Below are positions 56,189-63,517 of a DNA stretch of 64,000 nucleotides, in pieces. Made by a program: the position numbers and the translations under genes. Position 1 is the first letter of the stretch. Every line of letters begins with the position of its first letter. A model generated the notes under the pieces. It was not told the DNA's origin, did no database searches, and saw only the letters and a list, made by a program, of their open reading frames with translations. Origin of the DNA: Bacteroidota bacterium (GTDB lineage: Bacteria; Bacteroidota; Bacteroidia; B-17B0; Aurantibacillaceae); assembly GCA_020162035.1 (NCBI GenBank), contig JAIUNM010000013.1, positions 1 through 64,000 of the forward strand, given 5' to 3'.

Positions 56189-57878
56189 CTATACTCAAAG
56201 TGCTCGAAAGACCCCACGCTGAGGCATTTGAACTCATTCCATTAGTCAATATATAATATTTACAGGATCCAGCATTCCATGTTGAAGTTTTAAACCACCA
56301 ATTTTGACAATTTGGACCTGGGTTAAGAGCTGTAGGCGTTCCACTGCAAGCTTGAGTAGTTGGCAAAACTAAGCAAGGTGAGAAGAAGTTGCCGACTAAA
56401 TCCACACAACCGAAAGCATTAATAGGAGTCCAAGTTCCTCCAAAGATGTTTTGAATTTTATGATATGTTTTTAATTCACTTGTAAATTTACCACCAACTG
56501 CGATTGTGTTTGAGAGTTTAAGTTTGTGTGAGATCCTTAGATTATTATCTAAATTGGTTGTCCATTTATCCTTTTCAACATCTTTTTTGTCACAAGAGGG
56601 GTTTGTATTGTTAGCTGGTTGAGTGAACTTAATTTTAAATGGCGTTGTAATTGAACAATTGCCATAAGTGATTGTAATACTGGCATTATATTCAGTATAT
56701 ACGTTAAACGGGAAGGTTTTTGTGAAATTATGCCAATCATTAGCATATAAAATAGTACTTTGTGTAGTCCCATCTCCCCAATTAATAAAACAGCTTATTG
56801 CAGAATTAGAAACGTAGTTGGATAAATTTATAAAAGCATCGAAATCTGCATCAAAACTTGGTAAATTTGTGCTTATACCAGATACATTAACGTTTCCACA
56901 TGAGTTTCCACCATTTGGATTCCCACCTCCATAACCACCGCCTGAAGATCCACCGCAATTATTTCCAAAAGAATCATAAACAGTAACGCTAACTGTATAA
57001 ACTCCGTTTTCACCTACGTACCTATGAGTAGGATTTCTTTTATAACTCACATAACCATCACTAAATTGCCAATAATAGTTAAAGCCTTCTGCTTCTGTGC
57101 CACCAATATTTGTGCTGTAAGATATTCTACCTTGTTCGCTTGGTGTCGATTGCACAAAAATTACCCCGCAGTTGACATTAAAAATGTCTGTTGACTCTAT
57201 AATAATATCTGGACTAATAACTGGAGGAGCAGATGACGCTAACAAACCATTCTCAGGTTCAAATGATGGCACAGTGATTCTTGGTAACTTATTGTTTTGT
57301 CTTATGTAATTAACTGTTTCAACGCTAGCATTCTTAATTAAGATGTTTTTTTCATTCATTATTTTGATAACATCATTTCCAATTTTTATTTCTTTGAATT
57401 GGTTAAACAATGCTCCCTCAAGCTCTGGTAAATTACCTTGCAGATTTCTTGGGTTTTCTGCTGACTCTGGCAAATTACCTGCATTCAAAAACAATCTTTC
57501 TTGTTCATTTAACGTACTTCTATAAGAAATAAAGTTCGGGAACAGTTTTTCGAAATCATCATATCCCGGTAAATAAGGAACATGGTCAATCCTTTTCGGA
57601 TCAATTTGTTGTCTAATGTTTTGGGATAATGACATTGTTCGATAATACTCTGAAACTCTATAACTAAAATCAATATTTTTTAAAAGGACTCTTTTTATTT
57701 TGTTTGGTGGAAAATTCATACGAAGGAAGGTCAATAATACAGTATCTGATAATGGAGAATTTCTCCTTAAAAGTTTGATAATATTTTGTGGAATATCTGA
57801 GGTATTATTATCATCTTCTTCTGTATCATTATTGTTAAAGTCACCTATATTACATCCTTGCAAGGCATTTAATAGCAT
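56181..57878 (-). CDS. PKD-domain protein, 3' part of a split lipoprotein gene (island)
   Basis: The first in-frame ATG is at 57878, giving 565 residues without a signal peptide. The open frame in fact continues upstream to 57965, then meets TAG at 57966-57968. Above that stop, the same frame encodes a lipoprotein signal (separate entry). PKD-like modules are visible at about 240-300 ('YYWQFSDGYVSYKRNPTHRYVGENGVYTVSVTVYD') and about 345-415 ('SCFINWGDGTTQS' and later). A Gly/Asn-rich linker (about 303-325) separates them. The C-terminal 110 residues have several Cys pairs. It is probably the main part of a surface lipoprotein now cut off from its export signal, unless the stop is an error. 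Confidence 0.65.
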   Translation of the reverse strand: MLLNALQGCNIGDFNNNDTEEDDNNTSDIPQNIIKLLRRNSPLSDTVLLTFLRMNFPPNKIKRVLLKNIDFSYRVSEYYRTMSLSQNIRQQIDPKRIDHVPYLPGYDDFEKLFPNFISYRSTLNEQERLFLNAGNLPESAENPRNLQGNLPELEGALFNQFKEIKIGNDVIKIMNEKNILIKNASVETVNYIRQNNKLPRITVPSFEPENGLLASSAPPVISPDIIIESTDIFNVNCGVIFVQSTPSEQGRISYSTNIGGTEAEGFNYYWQFSDGYVSYKRNPTHRYVGENGVYTVSVTVYDSFGNNCGGSSGGGYGGGNPNGGNSCGNVNVSGISTNLPSFDADFDAFINLSNYVSNSAISCFINWGDGTTQSTILYANDWHNFTKTFPFNVYTEYNASITITYGNCSITTPFKIKFTQPANNTNPSCDKKDVEKDKWTTNLDNNLRISHKLKLSNTIAVGGKFTSELKTYHKIQNIFGGTWTPINAFGCVDLVGNFFSPCLVLPTTQACSGTPTALNPGPNCQNWWFKTSTWNAGSCKYYILTNGMSSNASAWGLSSTLSIGD

Positions 57879-57965
57879 TTGGGTATTACCATTGTCAAAA
57901 GCATATTGATTTGCATCATTCTGAATCTTTGCTAATGTGGCTTTATATTGATCAATGCTTTCAAA

Positions 57966-58160
57966 CTAAAGCATTTGAAAGTTTGATTTATATTTGATGT
58001 TTCCTAGACCACTAATCATTCGCGAAGCTAAAATAGAATTTCCTAAATAAGGTGATTCTTCGGAACTGTCTAGTAGCTTTTTGTCTTTTTTACATCCTAA
58101 TAAACTTACGATTATTTCCATTTGAATAGTAGTAATAAATAAAAAATTGGATTTAATCAT
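57966..58160 (-). pseudogene. 5' fragment of the split PKD-type lipoprotein gene
   Basis: 64 codons ending in TAG at 57966-57968. It carries a lipoprotein-like start with the lipobox SLLGC (Cys near 23) followed by a KKDKK stretch. It is in the same frame as the 565-residue PKD gene, and the frame between them (57879-57965) contains no other stop. A promoter at 58185-58219 sits in front of it. Together the pieces would make one lipoprotein of about 659 residues. A nonsense mutation is the simplest explanation. Confidence 0.65.
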
Positions 58161-58184
58161 GATTATTTAATATTAATTGTTTTT

Positions 58185-58219
58185 CAAATATAGTATTTTT
58201 TTAAATATTTTAATCCAAA
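58185..58219 (-). promoter_or_regulatory. Promoter of the island operon
   Basis: TATATTTG (minus strand, 58185-58192) with TTTG (58216-58219) 23 nt upstream. It is 24 nt before the start of the lipoprotein fragment at 58160, which supports that start. Confidence 0.5.
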
Positions 58220-58250
58220 GTACAATTTCGCAATAAAAATTATATTCGCA

Positions 58251-58300
58251 GCCCAAAATTTTTGCCATTTTTTTTCTATATCGGTAAAGTTGTATTCCAT
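58251..58300 (-). repeat. 50-bp direct repeat, copy A (leuS start next to purC)
   Basis: Second copy of the first 50 nt of leuS; see 54828-54877. It is located 20 bp downstream of purC, in the orientation expected for an ancestral purC-leuS operon. The single mismatch is at 58257. Confidence 0.95.
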
Positions 58301-58320
58301 TAAGTATTTTTTTAAGATTT

Positions 58321-59256
58321 TTAAAGAGCTTTAATGATGCTACTTTCTACATCAATTAAAACATTGGCATAATCTGCTTTTACAAATGTTTTTCCAGTAA
58401 CTTTTTCATAAAGTTCAATATATCTGTTGCTAATTTCTGTAATCCATTCCTCGCTCATGGGCGGAATGGCTTGCCCATCTTTCCCTTGAAAACCATTTTC
58501 AATTAACCAGCGGCGAACAAATTCTTTACTTAATTGTTTTTGCTCTTCGCCTTTTTGTTGACGGTCTTCATAGCCTTCTTTATAAAAATAACGGCTACTA
58601 TCAGGCGTATGAATTTCGTCCATTAAAGTTATTTCGCCATTATATAAACCAAATTCATATTTAGTATCTACAAGTATTAAACCCATTTTATTGGCTATTT
58701 CTTGGCCACGAGCATATAGTGCAAGAGTATATTTTTCTAATTGCTCATAATGCTCTTTACTTACAATGCCTTGTTTTATAATTTCTTCTTTACTTATGTC
58801 TTCATCGTGCCCTTGGCTAGCTTTTGTAGTTGGCGTAATTATAGGGTTTGGCAACTTGTCGTTTTCTTTTAGTCCATCGGGTAAAGTTACTCCACATAAT
58901 GTTCGCAAACCGTTATTGTATGTTCGAGCAGCGTGTCCGGCTATATAACCACGCACAACCATTTCAACTTTAAAAGGTTGGCACATTTTACCAATACTAA
59001 CGTTTGGATGTGGGCTTGATAATAACCAATTTGGAACTATATCTTTTGTTGCATTTAAAAACTGTTCGGCTATTTGATTTAGCACTTGTCCCTTATAAGG
59101 AATTCCTTTTGGGAGCACCACGTCAAACGCACTAATTCTGTCGCTTGCAATCATAACTAATTTATTATTTGCTATGGTGTAAACATCGCGTACTTTTCCT
59201 TTATAGTAGTTGGTTTGATTAGGGAATTTAAAATTTGTTATATCTAGTGTTTTCAT
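58321..59256 (-). CDS. purC: SAICAR synthetase
   Basis: Phosphoribosylaminoimidazole-succinocarboxamide synthase, step eight of purine synthesis. The 311-residue protein has '[33 protein letters not shown]' (about 17-49), '[21 protein letters not shown]' (about 94-114) and '[30 protein letters not shown]' (about 195-225). The length matches the longer yeast/Bacteroidota type rather than the 240-residue E. coli form. It follows the GHMP kinase gene by 5 bp. Directly downstream lies a broken leuS start. Confidence 0.96.
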   Translation of the reverse strand: MKTLDITNFKFPNQTNYYKGKVRDVYTIANNKLVMIASDRISAFDVVLPKGIPYKGQVLNQIAEQFLNATKDIVPNWLLSSPHPNVSIGKMCQPFKVEMVVRGYIAGHAARTYNNGLRTLCGVTLPDGLKENDKLPNPIITPTTKASQGHDEDISKEEIIKQGIVSKEHYEQLEKYTLALYARGQEIANKMGLILVDTKYEFGLYNGEITLMDEIHTPDSSRYFYKEGYEDRQQKGEEQKQLSKEFVRRWLIENGFQGKDGQAIPPMSEEWITEISNRYIELYEKVTGKTFVKADYANVLIDVESSIIKAL

Positions 59257-59261
59257 TTTTA

Positions 59262-60287
59262 TTATTCAATTGTCCAGGTTATTAAACCTTCTTGTGTAAA
59301 TTTAAATGGTTGTGTTTTTCCGCCATGTTGTACTATTGCATTGGCAACTTTATTTTTAGTTGTAGCGGGGCAATAAAAAAACATAAATCCACCACCACCA
59401 GCTCCACTAATTTTGCCGCCAGTTGCGCCATTACTTATAGCTGTATTATAAATAGAATCTATTAACTCATTAGAAATACTGTTAGCCATTTGTTTTTTAT
59501 TTTGCCAACCAAAATGTAAAATATCTCCAATTTTATTAAGATTACCAACTAAAAGAGCCTGTTTCATTTGAATGGCTTGTTCTTTTAAATTGTGCATGGC
59601 ATCAATACTTGTTTGATTTTTATTGTTTACATTATTAACCTGTTCGTTAATAATGTTAGCTGATAAACGCTGCGTTGCTGTAAAATACAATAATAAATTG
59701 TGTTCCAATTCATAAAAAATATTTGGTTTTAGTTGCAAAGGGTTTACAATTACTTTATCGTTATTTAAAAATTCTAAAAAATTTATGCCACCAAATGTTG
59801 CTGCATATTGATCTTGTTTACCGCCAGCCATTTTTAAATCAATACGCTCTATTTCGTATGCAAGGTGTGCAATATCGTATTTACCTAAAGGTAATTTTAA
59901 CCACTCTACAAAAGCGCCTAAAATAGATACAACAATAGTTGATGATGTACCAAGCCCAGAGCCTTGAGGAGCTTCAATATAACTGGTTAACCTAAAGCTT
60001 AAAGGACTTAAATTAAATTGTTTTATTATTCTATTATAAACACCAATAAATAACTCAAAACCTTCAAAAAGTTGCAGTTCATGCGTTGAATTAATTTCTA
60101 ATTTATTTTCGGTGCCATCTATTACAAATTCTATTTTACCATTGTTTAAAGGTTCAATGGTTGCATAAGAATATAAATCTATTGTTGCATTTAAAATAGC
60201 TCCGCCAAACAAGTCGGAGTAAGGGCTAACATCTGTGCCACCACCTGCTAAACCTATACGTAAAGGAGCTTTGCTTCTAATTATCAT
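59262..60287 (-). CDS. GHMP-family sugar kinase (D-glycero-D-manno-heptose 7-phosphate kinase-like)
   Basis: A 341-residue GHMP kinase with '[29 protein letters not shown]' (about 4-32), the ATP loop '[17 protein letters not shown]' (about 108-124), and the C-terminal motif '[21 protein letters not shown]' (about 289-309). It resembles HddA, which makes heptose bisphosphate for surface glycans. The GGGTD motif suits that subgroup. The precise sugar is inferred. It overlaps the nucleotidyltransferase gene by 11 bp and precedes purC. Confidence 0.85.
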   Translation of the reverse strand: MIIRSKAPLRIGLAGGGTDVSPYSDLFGGAILNATIDLYSYATIEPLNNGKIEFVIDGTENKLEINSTHELQLFEGFELFIGVYNRIIKQFNLSPLSFRLTSYIEAPQGSGLGTSSTIVVSILGAFVEWLKLPLGKYDIAHLAYEIERIDLKMAGGKQDQYAATFGGINFLEFLNNDKVIVNPLQLKPNIFYELEHNLLLYFTATQRLSANIINEQVNNVNNKNQTSIDAMHNLKEQAIQMKQALLVGNLNKIGDILHFGWQNKKQMANSISNELIDSIYNTAISNGATGGKISGAGGGGFMFFYCPATTKNKVANAIVQHGGKTQPFKFTQEGLITWTIE

Positions 60288-60738
60288 TTTCTAAATTTTC
60301 AATATCGTTTATGTCTTTTGCTCTACCGCTAGCTTTTTTATTAATTATAAGATTTCGTAAATTAATGATTTTAATTGGTAGTTCATCTAAGTTAGTATTG
60401 ATAGCCTCTTTATAAACTTGCTCAAAAGAAATTCCTGAAATTTTTTTTATAATTTCAATACTAACAGGAGCTCTACCAAAAGTAAAAACGGTGATTTCAT
60501 CATTATTTAAAAAATTATTTTCGGTCATATCAAACAAAGATAAACCAAAGTTAGAAAAAGCAATTTTTAAATTTTCGTAATTTTTTTCTGTAAGTTCAAC
60601 AAAAATATCTAAATCACCAGTAGTTCTTGGGTAGCCATGATAAATTACCGAATATCCTCCAATTAAAACATATTTAACATTTGCATCGTTTAATGCTAAC
60701 ACAAAATCTCTAAAATCTTCGTTAAAAATATTTCCCAT
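60277..60738 (-). CDS. Minimal nucleotidyltransferase-like protein
   Basis: A 153-residue protein with the nucleotidyltransferase signature 'YVLIGGYSVIYHGYPRTTGDLDIFVE' (about 23-48): the GG motif followed by Asp-x-Asp. Such proteins are related to MNT and AbiEii-type enzymes; some are antitoxins or toxins, others have unknown targets. A 61-residue gene directly upstream is its likely partner (5-bp gap). The cassette sits between yajQ and the kinase gene. The activity is not known here. Confidence 0.75.
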   Translation of the reverse strand: MGNIFNEDFRDFVLALNDANVKYVLIGGYSVIYHGYPRTTGDLDIFVELTEKNYENLKIAFSNFGLSLFDMTENNFLNNDEITVFTFGRAPVSIEIIKKISGISFEQVYKEAINTNLDELPIKIINLRNLIINKKASGRAKDINDIENLENDN

Positions 60739-60743
60739 TTTAA

Positions 60744-60929
60744 TTATCTTATTTTAAAATAAGTTTTATCAAATCTAGGAGGAGAATTTAACTTATGATT
60801 ATAAGAAACACTTTGTAAATAATGAAAAATTTCAAAAAGTTGTTTTAACGTGAAATTTTTATAAAATAAAGATTCCTTTTTGTTATTAATTAACTTTCCA
60901 CATGAAAAAGCGCTCCTATCTAATTTCAT
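60744..60929 (-). CDS. Small partner protein of the nucleotidyltransferase
   Basis: A 61-residue protein. Its second half has the pattern 'FTLKQLFEIFHYLQSVSYNHKL' followed by 'PPRFDKTYFKIR'. Short proteins ending in a P-x-x-(D/R)-(K/R)-T-x-F-x-x-R-like tail are often found next to such nucleotidyltransferases in Bacteroidota; I recall the pattern but cannot name a family. It lies 7 bp after yajQ and 5 bp before the transferase. A toxin-antitoxin or regulatory pair is possible. Confidence 0.6.
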   Translation of the reverse strand: MKLDRSAFSCGKLINNKKESLFYKNFTLKQLFEIFHYLQSVSYNHKLNSPPRFDKTYFKIR

Positions 60930-60936
60930 TTATTTA

Positions 60937-61425
60937 TTATTTCATATTTATAAATTGTAAAGGCACCTCGTAATCTCCTTTTCTGCATATTGCAATTACG
61001 GCTTGTAAATCATTAATACTTTTACTTGTTACTCTTATTATGTCATCCATAATTTGAGCTGTTACTTTTAATTTTGAGTCTTTAATATCTTTCATTATTT
61101 TTTTACAAGCCTCTTTTTCTAATCCCTGCCTAACTTTAATGTCTTTTTTAATCATTGGGCCACTTGGGTAATGTTCTTTACTTTCATCTAAACCTCGGGG
61201 GTCTAAGCCTTGTTTAATCATACGGCTATGTATAGCATCTAAAATTGCATCTAAGCGCATATCATTTTCAGTTACAATATTAACAAGTAAATCTTTTTTG
61301 TTTAATTCGATAGTGCTTTTGCTATCTCTAAAATCCCATCTATTTAAAATATCTTTTTTAGCAACATTAATAGCATTATCCATTAATTGTACATCTAATT
61401 TACTTGAAATATCAAACGAAGGCAT
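60937..61425 (-). CDS. yajQ: YajQ family nucleotide-binding protein
   Basis: A 162-residue cytosolic protein using the ATG at 61425 (MPSFDISSKLDVQLMDNAINVAKKDILNRWDFRDS), the family's usual start; the frame opens ten codons earlier. Other motifs are 'ENDMRLDAILDAIHSRMIKQGLDPRGL' (about 50-76) and the C-terminal 'VTSKSINDLQAVIAICRKGDYEVPLQFIN' (about 132-160). YajQ proteins bind nucleotides such as cyclic di-GMP and RNA, and act in regulation and biofilm control in other bacteria. It is the first gene of this leftward run. Confidence 0.92.
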   Translation of the reverse strand: MPSFDISSKLDVQLMDNAINVAKKDILNRWDFRDSKSTIELNKKDLLVNIVTENDMRLDAILDAIHSRMIKQGLDPRGLDESKEHYPSGPMIKKDIKVRQGLEKEACKKIMKDIKDSKLKVTAQIMDDIIRVTSKSINDLQAVIAICRKGDYEVPLQFINMK

Positions 61426-61431
61426 ATTTAT

Positions 61432-61439
61432 TAAATTTG
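61432..61439 (+). promoter_or_regulatory. -7 box (TAAATTTG) of the VanX-like gene
   Basis: TAAATTTG matches TAnnTTTG about 43 nt before the TTG start at 61483. Confidence 0.45.
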
Positions 61440-61482
61440 GCTTAAATTTAACCATTTTAAAGGCAATTTTGTAACTATTTTT

Positions 61483-62220
61483 TTGAAGAATTTTAAAGTC
61501 ATATTAATATTTTGTTATTGTTTAATTTATGCTTGTACTCAAATTGAAATTAAGGGTAAAACTGCACATCAACCTTTAACATTTACAGATAAAATAAAAT
61601 TAAAAACGCCTTATATTAACCCACTTGAAACACTTTATGATAGTTTAGGGTTTGTAAATATTAATAAATTAAACGAGCGGATTATTTGTAAATTGGCATA
61701 TTCTGATACTTCTAATTTTTTAAAAATTAATTTATACAAAGGGTTAAAACATGCTTTTTTACCTAAAGAAATTGCTGAAAAGTTAATTAAAGCGCAAAAT
61801 TATCTTGATAGTTTAGGTAATTATACTTTAATAATATATGATGCCGTAAGGCCTTTACACATACAAAAATTAATGTGGGATAGTTTAAAATGGCCCTCTG
61901 CAAAAAAATATGGTTATATTGCTCCACCTAATGCTCACAGTTTACACAATTATGGGTGCGCTGTAGATGTAGGGATTGATAGTGCAGGATTTGAATTAGA
62001 TATGGGCACTAAGTTTGATAGCTTTGATTCATTAAGCGCGCCTGCCTATGAATGGTTATTTTTAAAAAATAAAAAATTGAGTAAAACACAACACACAAGA
62101 CGAACAATTTTAAGAAAAGCAATGCATAAAGCTCAGTTTTATGGAATAACAAGTGAGTGGTGGCATTTTAATTATTGTACTTTAGAACAAGCAAAAGCCA
62201 ATTTTATACTAGTTAAATGA
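61483..62220 (+). CDS. D-Ala-D-Ala dipeptidase-like lipoprotein (VanX/DdpX type)
   Basis: A 245-residue M15D zinc peptidase that would hydrolyse D-alanyl-D-alanine. The start is TTG at 61483, since no ATG occurs before the signal peptide. The lipobox is LIYACT (Cys about 18). The catalytic motifs are visible: 'DAVRPLHIQKLMWDSL' (about 121-136), 'SLHNYGCAVDVGI' (about 154-166, with His and Asp zinc ligands) and 'EWWHFNY' (about 225-231, with Glu and His). Enzymes of this type either recycle peptides or confer glycopeptide resistance; the role here is unclear. It overlaps the next gene by 4 bp. Confidence 0.88.
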   Translation: MKNFKVILIFCYCLIYACTQIEIKGKTAHQPLTFTDKIKLKTPYINPLETLYDSLGFVNINKLNERIICKLAYSDTSNFLKINLYKGLKHAFLPKEIAEKLIKAQNYLDSLGNYTLIIYDAVRPLHIQKLMWDSLKWPSAKKYGYIAPPNAHSLHNYGCAVDVGIDSAGFELDMGTKFDSFDSLSAPAYEWLFLKNKKLSKTQHTRRTILRKAMHKAQFYGITSEWWHFNYCTLEQAKANFILVK

Positions 62221-63431
62221 AATCAAAAATAAATATTGTAATTGTTGGGGGTGGCGCTTGTTCATTAATGCTTGGTTGCGAATTAAACCCTTCAATTTTT
62301 AACGTATCTGTTTACGATGCAAATGTTGCGGTTGGTAGAAAATTTTTGGTTGCTGGTGCTGGTGGATTAAATATTACGCATTCAAAAAAACCAAATGAGT
62401 TTATTGAAATGTACACCCCTAATAAATTTTTAATAGATGCTTTTAATTCGTTTAACAACATTGATTTACAACATTGGTTAAAAAATAAATTAAATATTTC
62501 AACTTACGTTGGCACAAGTGGTAAGGTTTTTCCAACAAAAGAAATTAAACCTATTGAGGTGTTAAATGCTTTTATAAATAAATCTAAATTAAACAATGTA
62601 AATTTTCACAATAAACATACTTGGTTGGGATTTAAAAAAAACGCATTATTATTTAAAAAAGAAAATACTGAAGTTTTAATAGAAGCAGATGTTGTAATAT
62701 TTTGTTTAGGAGGTGCAAGTTGGCCAGTTACAGGTAGTAATGGAGTTTGGTTAAATAATTTTACAGAACATAAAATTGAAACTTTAACGTTTGAAGCAAG
62801 TAATTGTTCAGTTGAAATAAAATGGCCAACAGATTTAATAAATCTAATTGAAGGAAAACACTTAAAAAATTGTTCATTTAAGGTAAATGAAAAAACAATT
62901 AAAGGCGAAGTTGTAATAACAAAGTTTGGTTTAGAAGGAAATGGTATTTATGGTTTAAGCACATTAATAAGAGAGGGATTAAAGAAAAATAATTTTTGTG
63001 ATTTGTTTATTGATTTTAAACCGCAACAATCTAAAGAATTTGTAATTAAAAAATTAAATGAATCTAAGTACAACAATCAAACAAAAAAGTTAAGTGAAAT
63101 TTTAAAATTAAGCACTGTTCAAATTCATTTAATTAAGCATTTTTTAACTAAAGAAGATTTTTTAAATAACGAAATTTTAGCTCATAAAATAAAACATTTT
63201 CATTTAAGTATATCTAGCTTTGGCTCCATTGAAGATGCAATATCAACTGTAGGAGGTATTTCATTAAAAGAAATAAATAAGTATTTCGAGTTTAAAAAAT
63301 TACCTAATCATTTTGCAATTGGCGAAATGCTAAATTACGACGCACCAACAGGAGGCTATTTGCTTCAATCTTGTTTTAGTATGGCTTATTTTTTATCAAG
63401 CCATTTAAATGCTAAACATTTAGAAAAATAA
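62217..63431 (+). CDS. HI0933-like flavoprotein
   Basis: A 404-residue flavin-dependent oxidoreductase of the BaiN/HI0933 family. The FAD-binding fold starts at 'IVIVGGGACSLMLGCEL' (about 7-23), followed by 'AVGRKFLVAGAGGLNITHSK' (about 38-57) and 'VVIFCLGGASWPVTGSNGVW' (about 160-179), and the C-terminal 'HFAIGEMLNYDAPTGGYLLQSCFSMAY' (about 365-391). The substrate is not defined for the family. It overlaps the VanX-like gene by 4 bp. Confidence 0.9.
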   Translation: MKSKINIVIVGGGACSLMLGCELNPSIFNVSVYDANVAVGRKFLVAGAGGLNITHSKKPNEFIEMYTPNKFLIDAFNSFNNIDLQHWLKNKLNISTYVGTSGKVFPTKEIKPIEVLNAFINKSKLNNVNFHNKHTWLGFKKNALLFKKENTEVLIEADVVIFCLGGASWPVTGSNGVWLNNFTEHKIETLTFEASNCSVEIKWPTDLINLIEGKHLKNCSFKVNEKTIKGEVVITKFGLEGNGIYGLSTLIREGLKKNNFCDLFIDFKPQQSKEFVIKKLNESKYNNQTKKLSEILKLSTVQIHLIKHFLTKEDFLNNEILAHKIKHFHLSISSFGSIEDAISTVGGISLKEINKYFEFKKLPNHFAIGEMLNYDAPTGGYLLQSCFSMAYFLSSHLNAKHLEK

Positions 63432-63491
63432 TATAAAAACAAATTTTCCACAATGGTTTATAACTTTTATGTCATTTTAATCGTTTTAGTT

Positions 63492-63499
63492 TAAATTTG
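63492..63499 (+). promoter_or_regulatory. -7 box (TAAATTTG) of the enoyl-CoA hydratase gene
   Basis: TAAATTTG matches TAnnTTTG 18 nt before the ATG at 63518. No clear -33 element was seen. Confidence 0.45.
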
Positions 63500-63517
63500 T
63501 GGCAAACAAAATTAATT

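Larger units (their letters stand above)
54878..58250. mobile_element. Putative inserted segment flanked by 50-bp leuS direct repeats
   Basis: This 3373-bp stretch separates purC from leuS and is bounded by two copies of the first 50 nt of leuS. It carries a PKD-type lipoprotein gene (broken by a TAG) and two small exported proteins, in one overlapping leftward operon, plus its own promoters at both ends. No integrase, transposase or terminal inverted repeat is visible, so 'mobile' is inferred from the duplication only. An alternative is a tandem-duplication and deletion history. Confidence 0.55.
58184..58300 (-). pseudogene. leuS: leuS 5' fragment fused to island DNA
   Basis: The ATG at 58300 opens a 38-codon frame whose first 16 codons match leuS (Tyr15 changed to Phe) and then run into island sequence, stopping at TGA. 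It lies 20 bp after the purC stop, where an intact leuS would be expected. Not likely to be functional. Confidence 0.8.

Noticed and set aside
57966-57968. TAG as a recoded (pyrrolysine-type) sense codon
   Set aside because: No sign of the needed machinery in the window. A nonsense mutation is simpler.
54878-58250. The segment as an insertion sequence
   Set aside because: No transposase or terminal inverted repeats, and 50-bp repeats are far longer than usual target duplications.
58184-58300. 38-codon ORF as a real small gene
   Set aside because: Its start is a copied leuS fragment that runs into unrelated DNA and stops at once.
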